Shown piece after piece: positions 8,385 through 17,104 of a DNA stretch of 41,330 bases. Position numbers and translations under genes: made by a program. Every line of letters starts with the position of its first letter. Positions within the stretch are counted from its first letter, which is position 1. Source of the stretch: an uncultured Lachnospiraceae bacterium (GTDB lineage Bacteria; Bacillota; Clostridia; Lachnospirales; Lachnospiraceae); assembly GCA_902797785.1 (NCBI GenBank), contig CADBUD010000076.1, positions 1 to 41,330 on the forward strand, given 5' to 3'. The notes beneath the pieces were generated by a model that was not told the origin of the DNA, did not search any database, and worked only from the letters and a program-made list of their open reading frames with translations.

Positions 8385-9374
8385 ATGGAAAAAATTAATG
8401 AAATCTTAAAAGATGTAGGAACAGTTGCAATTGCCGGTCATAAAAATCCGGATGGAGACTGCGCAGGCTCGACCCTGGGCCTGTATAATTATCTGGTAGA
8501 ATATTATCCACAGCTTCAGGTCGATCTGTATCTGGAGAATCTTCCAGACTCCTTTCGGTTTTTAAAACGGTCGGATCAGATCTTACATACATTAAAAGAA
8601 GATATTGTTTATGACCTGTTCATTGCCCTTGATTGTGGAGATACGGGACGATTAGGAGAGTTCTATCCGGCGTTTGAATCAGCGAAGCGCACCTGCTGTA
8701 TCGACCATCACATCAGTAATTTTGGTTTTTCAGATGTACCTCATATCTATCCGCAGAAAAGCTCTACGGCCGAACTGATTTATGAACTTCTGGAACCGGA
8801 AAAGATAACCAAGGAAATAGCAGAGTGTATCTATTTGGGAATAGTACATGATACCGGCGTTTTTCAGTACAATAGCACAAGTCCAAAGACGATGAGAATT
8901 GCGGCAAAGCTGATGGAAACGGGAATTGACTACTCAAAGATTATTGATGAGACCTATTACAAAAAGACCTATGCCCAGAATCAGATTCTTGGCAGGGCTC
9001 TGTTAGAGAGCATGATGATCTATGACAACAAGTGTATTTTCAGTGTGCTGAAACAAAGTGATTTAAAGTTTCATGGTGTGGAACCAAAAGATTTGGATGG
9101 AATCGTGAACCAGCTTCGAATCACAAAGGACGTCGAGGTAGCAATGCTGATATATGAAGTGGGACTTCAGGAGTATAAGGTCAGTCTGCGTTCTAATGGA
9201 AGGATCAATGTGGAAACCATTGCTTCTCATTTTGGAGGAGGTGGTCATGTACGGGCAGCCGGTTGTACCATGACAGGCTCACCGCATGATGTGATCAATA
9301 ATCTCACCCTTCAGATGGAGCCGCAGATGAAGCCTTTGCTGGAAGAGGAAAGTACTACCATTATGACGCAGTGA
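8385..9374 (+). CDS. nrnA: DHH-family phosphoesterase NrnA (nanoRNase / pAp phosphatase)
   Basis: A 329-residue bifunctional oligoribonuclease and 3'-phosphoadenosine 5'-phosphate phosphatase of the DHH/DHHA1 superfamily. Metal-binding motifs seen: HKNPDGD (about 19-25), a central Asp in ALDCGD, and DHH (107-109, CIDHHISN). The C-terminal DHHA1 domain carries FGGGGHVRAAG (about residue 285). It removes 2-5 nt RNAs and fits the RNA-metabolism operon. The start follows GGAAATGGAGATGACAGA. The position between rbfA and truB is conserved in Firmicutes. Confidence 0.93.
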   Translation: MEKINEILKDVGTVAIAGHKNPDGDCAGSTLGLYNYLVEYYPQLQVDLYLENLPDSFRFLKRSDQILHTLKEDIVYDLFIALDCGDTGRLGEFYPAFESAKRTCCIDHHISNFGFSDVPHIYPQKSSTAELIYELLEPEKITKEIAECIYLGIVHDTGVFQYNSTSPKTMRIAAKLMETGIDYSKIIDETYYKKTYAQNQILGRALLESMMIYDNKCIFSVLKQSDLKFHGVEPKDLDGIVNQLRITKDVEVAMLIYEVGLQEYKVSLRSNGRINVETIASHFGGGGHVRAAGCTMTGSPHDVINNLTLQMEPQMKPLLEEESTTIMTQ

Positions 9375-9395
9375 ATGCGTCGGGAAGGGAAAAGT

Positions 9396-10286
9396 ATGAA
9401 GGGCATCATAAATGTCTGTAAGGAACCGGGCTATACCTCCCATGATGTGGTGGCAAAGCTTCGCGGAATTTTAAAAATGAAAAAAATCGGGCATACCGGG
9501 ACACTGGATCCGGACGCCCGTGGGGTATTACCGGTCTGTCTGGGCTCGGCGACGAAGGTGTGCGAACTTTTGACGGAGAAACAAAAGACCTATGAGACCA
9601 CTCTTCTTTTGGGCGTGGAAACGGATACGCAGGATAGCTCCGGAACGGTGATAAGGGAGCAGGATGTCCATGTGACATTAGAAGAGCTGCGTTCCGTCAT
9701 CGAAGGATTCCAGGGAGAGATCTGGCAGCTTCCGCCGATGTATTCGGCATGCAAGGTTCAGGGGAAACGGTTATATGAACTGGCCAGAGAGGGGAAGACC
9801 GTTGAGAGAAAGAAACGGAAGATTTTTATTTATGAACTGGAAATAAAAAAAATTGATCTTCCGCGGGTGGAGATGAAAGTCACCTGTTCGAAAGGGACCT
9901 ATATCCGTACCCTTTGCCATGATATTGGTCAGGCCTGTGGCTGCGGTGGTTGTATGGAACATCTGGTGCGGACTCGGGTAGATTGTTTTACGCTTCAGGA
10001 GGCAAAAACGCTTTCAGAAATCGAGCAGTGGAAGGCGCAGGGACGTCTCTTGGAATTGATTACCCCCATCGATCGTTTGTTTCAAGAGCTGCCTTCTTTC
10101 ACTGTCAGACCAGGCTTTGAAAAGTATGTGATCAATGGAAATCCGCTAAGAAAAGAATGGATGGATGAGCCATTTCTTGGAGTGGAGGAACAGGTCAGGA
10201 TTTATGATGAAACGAAGAGCTTTATTGGAATATATCATTATGAGGAAGAAAACCAATGGGTACGTCCGGTAAAGCGATTCCTATAA
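9396..10286 (+). CDS. truB: tRNA pseudouridine(55) synthase TruB
   Basis: A 296-residue enzyme that isomerises U55 in the T-loop of tRNAs. The catalytic Asp lies in GHTGTLDPDARGVLPV (D38), and other family blocks are present (YETTLLLGVETDTQDSSG, PPMYSACKVQGKRLYELAREG, CSKGTYIRTLCHDIGQ). An ATG just after the nrnA stop would add seven residues but has no binding site; the ATG used here lies behind GGGAAGGGAAAAGT. The protein then begins MKGIINVCKEPGYTSHD, as expected for TruB. The N-terminal arrangement mirrors that of ylxR after nusA. Confidence 0.96.
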   Translation: MKGIINVCKEPGYTSHDVVAKLRGILKMKKIGHTGTLDPDARGVLPVCLGSATKVCELLTEKQKTYETTLLLGVETDTQDSSGTVIREQDVHVTLEELRSVIEGFQGEIWQLPPMYSACKVQGKRLYELAREGKTVERKKRKIFIYELEIKKIDLPRVEMKVTCSKGTYIRTLCHDIGQACGCGGCMEHLVRTRVDCFTLQEAKTLSEIEQWKAQGRLLELITPIDRLFQELPSFTVRPGFEKYVINGNPLRKEWMDEPFLGVEEQVRIYDETKSFIGIYHYEEENQWVRPVKRFL

Positions 10287-10296
10287 GGACAGAAGA

Positions 10297-11268
10297 ATGA
10301 AAAAACTTTTAAATTGGAAAAAAGGTCAGAAATTTCCGGATTCAGAACAGACGGTGATGACACTGGGAAAATTTGACGGCATTCATTTGGGTCATCAAAA
10401 GCTTCTGCGTCTGGCGAAGGAACGGGCCGAAGAGACAGGAGAGAAACTGGCAGTCTTTACATTTTCGAATTCTGCCTCTGCCCCGATGACACCAATTGCC
10501 TCAAAGCTTTTGACGACAGAAGAGGAACGGCAATGGATTTTTGAGAGCAGAGGGACGGATTATCTGATCGAAGCGTATTTTGATGAAACAATAAAAAGAA
10601 TGGAACCGGAGCAGTTTGTTGAAGCGATCTGTTCCGATTTTCATGTGACCGATTTTTTTATTGGCCCGGATTTTCGGTTTGGATATCAAAGGAGAGGAGA
10701 GGTATCTCTGCTTCGGCATTTGGGAGAACGCTATGGATATCAGGTACATGAAATTCCAAAAGAACAGCTGTATGAGGAAAAAATCAGCAGCAGTCGGATC
10801 CGGGCATGTATTGCGGAACACCGTATGAGAGAGGCAGAAGAACTTTTGGGACATCCCTATTTTGTGGATGGGCTCGTTGTCTATGGACAGCAGCTTGGGC
10901 GTACCATTGATATACCTACGGCTAATCTGCTCCCGGCGGTGGGAAAGCTTCTTCCGCCGAACGGAGCTTATCTTTCGAAAGTTGAGCTGGAGGATGGCAC
11001 TCAGTTCTATGGAATGACCAACATCGGATGTCGTCCGAGCGTCAGCGAAGGAAAACACCTTTCTATAGAAACAAACCTATTTGATTTTTCCGGGAATCTT
11101 TACGGAAAACATCTGCGTGTCATGTTATTGGATTTTTTGAGAAACGAGCAGAGATTTTCTTCCGTAGAGAAGCTGAAAGAGCAGATTGAACAGGATAAAA
11201 TAGAGGCAAAAAGGCGAATCAAAGATGGTTCGGTCAAAAAAAGGATGGCCGGTGCGGAAAAGAGATAG
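10297..11268 (+). CDS. ribF: Bifunctional riboflavin kinase / FAD synthetase RibF
   Basis: A 323-residue enzyme that converts riboflavin to FMN and FAD. The N-terminal FMN adenylyltransferase domain has the nucleotidyltransferase motif TLGKFDGIHLGHQKLL and SSRIR (about residue 165). The C-terminal riboflavin kinase domain has GRTIDIPTANLLP and YGMTNIGCRPSV. It sits 10 bases after truB, in the conserved operon position. No FMN riboswitch was seen upstream, consistent with co-transcription with the operon. Confidence 0.95.
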   Translation: MKKLLNWKKGQKFPDSEQTVMTLGKFDGIHLGHQKLLRLAKERAEETGEKLAVFTFSNSASAPMTPIASKLLTTEEERQWIFESRGTDYLIEAYFDETIKRMEPEQFVEAICSDFHVTDFFIGPDFRFGYQRRGEVSLLRHLGERYGYQVHEIPKEQLYEEKISSSRIRACIAEHRMREAEELLGHPYFVDGLVVYGQQLGRTIDIPTANLLPAVGKLLPPNGAYLSKVELEDGTQFYGMTNIGCRPSVSEGKHLSIETNLFDFSGNLYGKHLRVMLLDFLRNEQRFSSVEKLKEQIEQDKIEAKRRIKDGSVKKRMAGAEKR

Positions 11269-11279
11269 GAGGAAACAGT

Positions 11280-12911
11280 ATGTCGATTTTTCTAGGGCTT
11301 CTTGGTGGATTGGGGTTGTTTTTGTTTGGAATGAACCTAATGAGCAAAGGCTTGGAAAATGCAGCAGGAGGAAAGCTTCGAGGAATTTTGGAAGTGCTGA
11401 CGACGAATCAGTTTCTGGGTCTGTTCGTCGGTATTGTATTTACTGCGGCAATTCAGTCTTCCAGCGCCATGACGGTCATTGCCGTCAGCTTTGTCAACTC
11501 CGGGATGATGACCTTAAATCAGGCGGCGGGAATTATTTTTGGCGCAAATATCGGTACGACAGTCACATCCCAGCTGGTCGCTTTTAATTTATCTGAGATT
11601 GCGCCGGTTTTTTTGTTTGCCGGTGTTGTGATGTCAACGTTCATGAAAAACAACCGAGTCCAGAAGGTCGGGCAGATTGTTCTTGGATTTGGAATTCTGT
11701 TCATGGGATTGACGGAAATGTCTTCCGCAATGGAAAATATCAAAAATAATGAAACGCTGACCAATGTGCTGACTTCCCTCCACAGTCATCTTCTGGCGGT
11801 ATTGATCGGAACGGTCGTTACAGCTGTCATTCAAAGCTCCTCCGTTACCGTCAGTATCATTTTGTTGATGGCAAATCAGGGACTTTTGGAACTAAAAATT
11901 TGTTTCTTTATTATTTTGGGATGCAATATAGGAGCCTGTGCTTCAGCGCTTTTGGCTTCTCTTGCCGGAAAAAAGGATGCAAAGCGAGCTGCAATGATTC
12001 ACTTTTTATTCAACATCATTGGAAGTATTATTTTGTATCTTCTTTTGACCGTTGACATAGATCTGATCGAACAAATGATTCTTACGATTTCCGGGAACAA
12101 CATGGGGCGGTGTGTGGCCAATGCGCATACAGCATTTAAGATTTTTCAGGTCATCCTTTTGTTTCCATTCGCAAAGCAGATCGTCAAGTTGACCTATTTG
12201 ATCATACCCGGAGAGGACAAGCAGCAGGAGGAAGAATTTTATCTGGAGTATATTGGAGATAATGCGATTTTCTCCCCGACACTTGCTACAACGGAGGCAA
12301 TCAAAGAAATTGAGCGGATGGCTCACATGGCAAAGGCCAACGTGAACCGGGGCGTGCAGGCATTGATGACGATGGATGAGAGAACCATCCAAAAGGCACA
12401 TAAAACTGAACGCCAGATTGACTATCTTGACCGGGAAATTACAGATTATCTGGTCAGAATCAATCAGATGACGATTCCGACCTCAGACCAGAACCGCCTT
12501 GGGGCACTGCTTCATGTGGTAAATGATATCGAGCGAATCGCGGATCATGCGGATAATGCTGTCAAGGCGGCAGAGCTTCGCATGGAAAAAGGCTTTTCAT
12601 TTTCCAAAAAAGCGGTCAAGGAGCTGAAAGAGATCACGGCATTGGTGGATCAGATTTTTGATTATGCGATCATAACGTTTGTAGAAAATACACAGGAGCA
12701 TCTATCGGAAATTTCCAGGCTGGAGGAGGAAATCGACCAAAAGGAAAGGGAAATTCAGCGTGCCCATGTAAAACGGATTCAAAAGAAAAAATGCTCCCCG
12801 GATGCCGGCATGATCTATACGGATATCATTTCAGGAATGGAACGGATGGCAGATCATGCGGTCAGCATGTCCTTTGCGATTGCTGAAGAAGATACGGTAT
12901 TTGACAAATAA
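11280..12911 (+). CDS. Na/Pi cotransporter family protein with C-terminal PhoU-like domain
   Basis: A 543-residue membrane protein. The N-terminal half (about 1-310) contains two inverted-topology Na/Pi-cotransporter repeats, each with a QSS motif (AAIQSSSAMTV and AVIQSSSVTVS), the signature of SLC34/NptA-type transporters. The C-terminal 200 residues are helical and PhoU-like, with two repeated ERIADHADN / ERMADHAVS motifs. It probably imports phosphate with sodium or regulates phosphate flux. It begins 11 bases after ribF behind AGGAGGAAACAGT and so is probably the last gene of the operon. Its 3' end contains the -35 element of the next promoter. Confidence 0.92.
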   Translation: MSIFLGLLGGLGLFLFGMNLMSKGLENAAGGKLRGILEVLTTNQFLGLFVGIVFTAAIQSSSAMTVIAVSFVNSGMMTLNQAAGIIFGANIGTTVTSQLVAFNLSEIAPVFLFAGVVMSTFMKNNRVQKVGQIVLGFGILFMGLTEMSSAMENIKNNETLTNVLTSLHSHLLAVLIGTVVTAVIQSSSVTVSIILLMANQGLLELKICFFIILGCNIGACASALLASLAGKKDAKRAAMIHFLFNIIGSIILYLLLTVDIDLIEQMILTISGNNMGRCVANAHTAFKIFQVILLFPFAKQIVKLTYLIIPGEDKQQEEEFYLEYIGDNAIFSPTLATTEAIKEIERMAHMAKANVNRGVQALMTMDERTIQKAHKTERQIDYLDREITDYLVRINQMTIPTSDQNRLGALLHVVNDIERIADHADNAVKAAELRMEKGFSFSKKAVKELKEITALVDQIFDYAIITFVENTQEHLSEISRLEEEIDQKEREIQRAHVKRIQKKKCSPDAGMIYTDIISGMERMADHAVSMSFAIAEEDTVFDK

Positions 12912-12929
12912 AGGGTTTCGTGCTATAAT
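12901..12929 (+). promoter_or_regulatory. Consensus sigma-A promoter of the NlpC/P60 gene
   Basis: A perfect TTGACA and TATAAT separated by exactly 17 bases. The -35 overlaps the last codons and stop of the upstream transporter gene. It predicts a leader of about 190 bases before the NlpC/P60 start codon. Confidence 0.8.
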
Positions 12930-12966
12930 CTCGTACCAAATATTACAGATATATTACAAAAAAATT

Positions 12967-13095
12967 AAATATAACAGATTTTACTGTTATATTTATCAAT
13001 AATCAGGGAAGAATCATTGATATAGGAAACGAATTGATTTGTTTCCTATAAGTTCATTTCACAGCCGATGTTCCTATTCAAGTGGTTTCGGCTGT
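12967..13095 (+). promoter_or_regulatory. Hairpin-rich 5' leader of the NlpC/P60 gene
   Basis: Four inverted repeats follow one another in the leader. (1) AAATATAACAG/CTGTTATATTT at 12967-12977 and 12984-12994. (2) TATCAAT/ATTGATA at 12994-13000 and 13016-13022. (3) The 30-base palindrome at 13021-13050. (4) ACAGCCGA/TCGGCTGT at 13061-13068 and 13088-13095. The second shares bases with its neighbours, so they compete. I do not recognise the c-di-AMP (ydaO) riboswitch consensus that precedes some cell-wall hydrolases. Confidence 0.5.
13021..13050. repeat. Palindromic repeat, family ATAGGAAACGAAT (copy 1)
   Basis: TATAGGAAACGAAT and ATTTGTTTCCTATA are 14-base arms with one mismatch around a TG centre. 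The same element, with perfect 13-base arms, occurs at 40303-40330, and both copies are followed by AAGTT. Confidence 0.75.
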
Positions 13096-13124
13096 TTACC
13101 AGGAATCAAGGTACGGGAGGAATT

Positions 13125-14363
13125 ATGGTTAGAAATTTAAAGAGAAAACGATATCTGTTGGCCGCGTTGACCGGAGGACTTGTAATTTCAGCTTCCGTGG
13201 GCGTCTGTTTTCCAATGGTCCGGGCGGCAGGAAAGACAGAGGTTTTACTGACGGGAGAAATGCTGCCCGCCCGCCCGAATATCATGGAGGGCTTAACAGC
13301 CGGAATCGGAGAGGAAATCCTGCGCATGATGGAAGAGCCGGCAAGGGTGACAGTAAATCAGTCTGACAAAAAAGAAATAGAAGAAACTAAAAACGAGGTC
13401 TCGTCAGGGGCGGCAGAAGATTCATCAAAGAAATCTGTAAATGACGCATCCGGGCAGGAGATGGAAGAAGAGCAGGAGAAAGCAGAACAGGTCGAAGCGG
13501 ATTCCTTCTTTCCAGAGCAGGAAAACGAGAATCCGGCAGAGGAAATCAGCGGTTTTGATGAACTTGGCATGCCGAAGGTGGAGGATTATTTAAACATCAG
13601 GATAGAGCCATCGGAGGAAGCGGAGATTGCCGGACATCTGAATAAAGGCTCCGGCTGTGAAATCATAGAAGAAGAAGAGGAATGGACGAAAATTCGTTCC
13701 GGTGAGATCGAAGGATATGTAAAAAATGAATATCTTCTGACCGGAACAGAGGCTTCTAAAGAAGCAGAAGAATTTGCGCAGGAGGTTGCCGTCATTCAGG
13801 CAGATACTCTGAATGTAAGAAAAAAAGCCTCCCAGGACTCAAAGGTCATTTCCCAGGTGGATGAGGGAGAAACGATTTCCTGCCTTTCCGTGGATGACGG
13901 TTGGGCAGAGGTGGAAATTGATGACACCAAAGGATATGTCAGTGCAGATTATATCTCTGTGGAAAAGACATTGGAAAAAGCCGTGTCAGCAGAAGAAACC
14001 GGGGGTGCAGGAGAACAGCTCGTATCGGCAGCCTGCAGCTATATTGGAAATCCCTATGTCTGGGGCGGGACAAGCCTGACAGATGGAATTGACTGTTCCG
14101 GGTTTACCATGCAGCTTTATGCAGCATATGGCATCGACCTTCCACATTATTCCGGAGCACAGGCCGAATGTGGGAGAGAAATTTCCGTAGATGAGCTGCT
14201 TCCGGGAGATTTGATTTTTTATGCAGATGGAGAGGGAACCATCAATCATGTTTCTATTTATATGGGAGATGGAATGGTAGTCCATGCAAAAAACTCCCGG
14301 GAGGGGATTACAACCACGGATATGTATTACCGGTCACCGGTAAAGATGATTCGTTTGTTTTAA
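13125..14363 (+). CDS. Secreted SH3-domain NlpC/P60 peptidoglycan endopeptidase
   Basis: A 412-residue exported cell-wall hydrolase. A signal peptide (basic start, hydrophobic 10-30, cleavage likely after AA at 34-35) is followed by an acidic Glu/Ser-rich linker. Two bacterial SH3 domains follow (the first diverged, DYLNIRIEPSEEAE; the second typical, DTLNVRKKASQDSKVISQV). The C-terminal NlpC/P60 domain (about 300-412) has Cys in DCSGF (C324), His in NHVSIYMG (H375) and a third polar residue at H387, so the triad is intact. It is expected to cut D-gamma-Glu-diaminopimelate bonds. An upstream ATG at 13068 was rejected because GGGAGGAATT directly precedes this one. Confidence 0.93.
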   Translation: MVRNLKRKRYLLAALTGGLVISASVGVCFPMVRAAGKTEVLLTGEMLPARPNIMEGLTAGIGEEILRMMEEPARVTVNQSDKKEIEETKNEVSSGAAEDSSKKSVNDASGQEMEEEQEKAEQVEADSFFPEQENENPAEEISGFDELGMPKVEDYLNIRIEPSEEAEIAGHLNKGSGCEIIEEEEEWTKIRSGEIEGYVKNEYLLTGTEASKEAEEFAQEVAVIQADTLNVRKKASQDSKVISQVDEGETISCLSVDDGWAEVEIDDTKGYVSADYISVEKTLEKAVSAEETGGAGEQLVSAACSYIGNPYVWGGTSLTDGIDCSGFTMQLYAAYGIDLPHYSGAQAECGREISVDELLPGDLIFYADGEGTINHVSIYMGDGMVVHAKNSREGITTTDMYYRSPVKMIRLF

Positions 14364-14370
14364 AAACTGC

Positions 14371-14399
14371 TTTACATTTATGTCTTTGGATGTTATACT
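14371..14399 (+). promoter_or_regulatory. Sigma-A promoter of rpsO-pnp
   Basis: TTTACA and TATACT are separated by 17 bases, just downstream of the NlpC/P60 stop. The same hexamer pair at the same spacing occurs at 31066 and 37056. Confidence 0.7.
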
Positions 14400-14406
14400 A
14401 AGTAGC

Positions 14407-14485
14407 GTGTGAAAAGCCCACACTCAGTTTGCAGGATACTCCAGCCGCAGACTTAGTGATGGTATCCTGTTTCTAAAGAGATACC
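14407..14485 (+). promoter_or_regulatory. rpsO (S15) leader RNA with alternative helices
   Basis: Between promoter and rpsO the transcript can form GTGTG/CACAC (14407-14411 and 14419-14423) and CAGGATAC/GTATCCTG (14432-14439 and 14462-14469). A competing helix GGATAC-type partner is GGTATC/GATACC (14461-14466 and 14480-14485). S15 is known to repress its own mRNA through leader structures in several bacteria. The pairing is seen directly; the regulation is inferred from the gene family. Confidence 0.55.
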
Positions 14486-14530
14486 GGGCGTTTACAAATA
14501 AAATCATATATAATCAAGGAGGAAATCACA

Positions 14531-14797
14531 ATGATTAGCAAGGAAAGAAAAGAAGAAATCATGAAAGAGTATGGCAGAACAGCAGGAGATACTGGTTCGC
14601 CGGAGGTACAGATTGCATTATTGACAGCACGGATTCAGGAGCTGACAGAGCATTTAAAGATTCATCAGAAGGATCATCATTCCAGACGTGGATTATTAAA
14701 AATGGTAGGTCACAGACGTAGATTGTTAGCATATCTGAAAAAAGTGGATATTGAGAGATATCGTAGCTTGATCGAGCGTTTAGGACTTAGAAAATAA
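14531..14797 (+). CDS. rpsO: 30S ribosomal protein S15
   Basis: An 88-residue primary 16S rRNA-binding protein of the platform. It has the typical blocks GDTGSPEVQIALLTARIQELTEHL and HHSRRGLLKMVGHRRRLLAYLKK. The start follows CAAGGAGGAAATCACA. It is followed by pnp after 26 bases, the classic S15-PNPase pair. Confidence 0.98.
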   Translation: MISKERKEEIMKEYGRTAGDTGSPEVQIALLTARIQELTEHLKIHQKDHHSRRGLLKMVGHRRRLLAYLKKVDIERYRSLIERLGLRK

Positions 14798-14823
14798 CAG
14801 GCTGAGGATTAAGGAGAAAAAAG

Positions 14824-16920
14824 ATGTACAAAAGTTTTTCAATGGAGCTTGCAGGGCGTACTCTGACAGTAGATGTTGGAAGAGTCGCAAAGCAGGCGAA
14901 TGGTGCAGCATTTATTCACTACGGTGACACCACCGTTTTATCGACAGCCACAGCATCAGAAAAACCTCGGGAGGGAATCGATTTCTTTCCACTGAGCGTA
15001 GAGTATGAAGAAAAGATGTACTCCGTAGGGAAAATTCCGGGAGGATTTAATAAGAGAGAAGGAAAAGCATCAGAAAATGCCATCCTGACCTCACGCGTGA
15101 TCGATCGGCCAATGCGACCACTGTTTCCAAAGGATTATCGGAATGATGTCACGTTAAATAATCTTGTCATGAGCGTGGATCCGCTCTGCAGCCCTGAGCT
15201 GACGGCGATGCTTGGCTCTGCGATTGCAACTGCGATTTCAGATATTCCGTTTGATGGACCGACAGCGACGACACAGGTCGGACTGATAGATGGTGAGTTT
15301 ATCATCAATCCGACGGCAGAGCAGCAGATGATTTCTGATCTCGCACTGACCGTGGCTTCCACAAAAGAAAAGGTCATTATGATCGAGGCGGGAGCCAATG
15401 AAATAAAAGAGGACAAAATGATCGAAGCGATTTATATGGCACATGAGGTCAATCAGTCGATCATTGAGTTTACAGAAAAAATCGTTGCAGAATGTGGAAA
15501 AGAAAAGCATTCCTACACGAGTTGTGCTGTTCCTCAGGAATTATTCGATGCGATGTATGAAATCGTAACACCGGAGGAAATGGAAACAGCAGTTTTCACG
15601 GATGAAAAGCAGGTTCGTGAAGAAAATATCCGACAGATCAAAGAAAAGCTGGCAGAAGCTCTGAAAGAGAACGAGGAGTGGCTGGAGCTGTTGGATGAAG
15701 CCGTTTACCAGTATCAGAAAAAGACCGTTCGTAAGATGATCTTAAAGGATAGAAAACGTCCGGATGGAAGAGATATCAAGGAGATTCGCCCATTAGCTGC
15801 AGAAATTGATATTATTCCAAGAGTTCATGGTTCTGCCATGTTTACCAGAGGTCAGACACAGATCTGTACGGTCACGACGCTTGCGCCGCTTTCTGAGTCT
15901 CAGAAAATTGACGGTCTGAATGTGTTAAAGACGTCCAAACGTTATATGCATCATTATAATTTCCCGTCCTACTCTGTAGGAGAAACAAAACCGTCAAGAG
16001 GTCCGGGAAGAAGAGAAATCGGACATGGAGCCTTGGCAGAGCGTGCCTTAGTTCCGGTTCTTCCGTCCGAAGAGGAATTTCCATATGCGATACGTACCGT
16101 ATCAGAGACATTCGAGTCTAACGGCTCTACATCTCAGGCAAGTATTTGTGCTTCCAGTATGTCCCTGATGTCAGCCGGTGTTCCAATCAAAAAACCGGTT
16201 GCCGGAATTTCTGCCGGTCTCGTAACAGGAGAGACGGATGATGATTATATCGTCCTGACCGATATTCAGGGTCTGGAGGATTTCTTTGGAGATATGGATT
16301 TTAAGGTTGCCGGAACACGTGATGGAATCACGGCAATCCAGATGGATATCAAGATCCATGGATTGACACGTCCAATTGTAGAGGAGGCAATCAGCCGCAC
16401 AAGGGAAGCCAGAATGTATATTCTGGATGAAATCATGGACAAGGCAATCTCAGCACCGCGTGATCATGTAGGAGAGCTTGCGCCAAAAATCGTTCAGATT
16501 CAGATTGATCCGGATAAGATTGGTGAAGTGGTCGGACAGAGAGGAAAGACAATCAGCGAAATTATTGAGCGGACTGATACGAAGATCGATATTACAGATG
16601 ATGGTTCAGTTTCTGTATGCGGAGTGGATAAAGAAAGCATTGATCAGGCTGTCGAGATGATTGAAATCATTACGACAGATTATGAGCAGGGACAGATTTT
16701 CAAGGGCAAGGTTGTCAGCATTAAAGAGTTTGGTGCATTTATTGAATTTGCTCCTGGAAAAGAAGGAATGGTTCATATTTCTAAGATCTGCCGTGAGAGA
16801 ATCAATCATGTAGAGGATGTCCTTACCCTGGGAGATGAAGTGACGGTAATCTGTATGGGAAAAGACAAGATGGGAAGATTTTCTTTCAGCATCAAAGATG
16901 TGCCAAAGGATCAAAGATAA
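14824..16920 (+). CDS. pnp: Polyribonucleotide nucleotidyltransferase (PNPase)
   Basis: A 698-residue phosphorolytic 3'-5' exoribonuclease. It contains two RNase PH domains separated by an all-helical linker (second core: ILKDRKRPDGRDIKEIRPL and FTRGQTQ). A KH domain (EVVGQRGKTISEIIERT) and a C-terminal S1 domain (GQIFKGKVVSIKEFGAFIEFAPGKEGMVHIS) follow. Length and domain order are those of the normal trimeric enzyme. It acts in mRNA decay. A strong terminator follows. Confidence 0.98.
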   Translation: MYKSFSMELAGRTLTVDVGRVAKQANGAAFIHYGDTTVLSTATASEKPREGIDFFPLSVEYEEKMYSVGKIPGGFNKREGKASENAILTSRVIDRPMRPLFPKDYRNDVTLNNLVMSVDPLCSPELTAMLGSAIATAISDIPFDGPTATTQVGLIDGEFIINPTAEQQMISDLALTVASTKEKVIMIEAGANEIKEDKMIEAIYMAHEVNQSIIEFTEKIVAECGKEKHSYTSCAVPQELFDAMYEIVTPEEMETAVFTDEKQVREENIRQIKEKLAEALKENEEWLELLDEAVYQYQKKTVRKMILKDRKRPDGRDIKEIRPLAAEIDIIPRVHGSAMFTRGQTQICTVTTLAPLSESQKIDGLNVLKTSKRYMHHYNFPSYSVGETKPSRGPGRREIGHGALAERALVPVLPSEEEFPYAIRTVSETFESNGSTSQASICASSMSLMSAGVPIKKPVAGISAGLVTGETDDDYIVLTDIQGLEDFFGDMDFKVAGTRDGITAIQMDIKIHGLTRPIVEEAISRTREARMYILDEIMDKAISAPRDHVGELAPKIVQIQIDPDKIGEVVGQRGKTISEIIERTDTKIDITDDGSVSVCGVDKESIDQAVEMIEIITTDYEQGQIFKGKVVSIKEFGAFIEFAPGKEGMVHISKICRERINHVEDVLTLGDEVTVICMGKDKMGRFSFSIKDVPKDQR

Positions 16921-16963
16921 AAGAACTGTGGCATTTTATGACAGGAAAAATAGAAAAAATAGG

Positions 16964-16994
16964 AAGCTTCCGGTATTTGCCCGGAAGCTTTTTT
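16964..16994 (+). terminator. Rho-independent terminator of rpsO-pnp
   Basis: A perfect 10-bp stem AAGCTTCCGG/CCGGAAGCTT with a 7-base loop, running into a T-run (six T counting the end of the stem). Confidence 0.9.
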
Positions 16995-17062
16995 CGCTTA
17001 TTACGATTTACCGTAGGACAATTTTATAAATAGTAACAAACATTTTTAAAATATAAAAAAAC

Positions 17063-17095
17063 AATGAAAACATAATGAAAACACAATGAAAACAC
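17063..17095 (+). repeat. 11-bp tandem repeat, three copies
   Basis: AATGAAAACAT, AATGAAAACAC and AATGAAAACAC lie head to tail about 120 bases upstream of the giant secreted-protein gene, in very A-rich DNA. The spacing of one helical turn could place sites on the same face of the DNA. Confidence 0.7.
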
Positions 17096-17104
17096 AAAAA
17101 GTGA

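Noticed and set aside
10287..10296. FMN riboswitch ahead of ribF
   Set aside because: Only 10 bases separate truB and ribF, so there is no room; ribF is a member of the rimP-led operon.
10501..11058. 185-codon minus-strand open frame inside ribF
   Set aside because: ribF is unmistakable on the plus strand; the antisense translation has no recognisable domain and Ser/Phe/Arg-rich shadow composition.
12930..13124. c-di-AMP (ydaO-type) riboswitch upstream of the NlpC/P60 gene
   Set aside because: Location and target gene type are suggestive, but the conserved sequence blocks of that riboswitch are not visible; only simple inverted repeats are.
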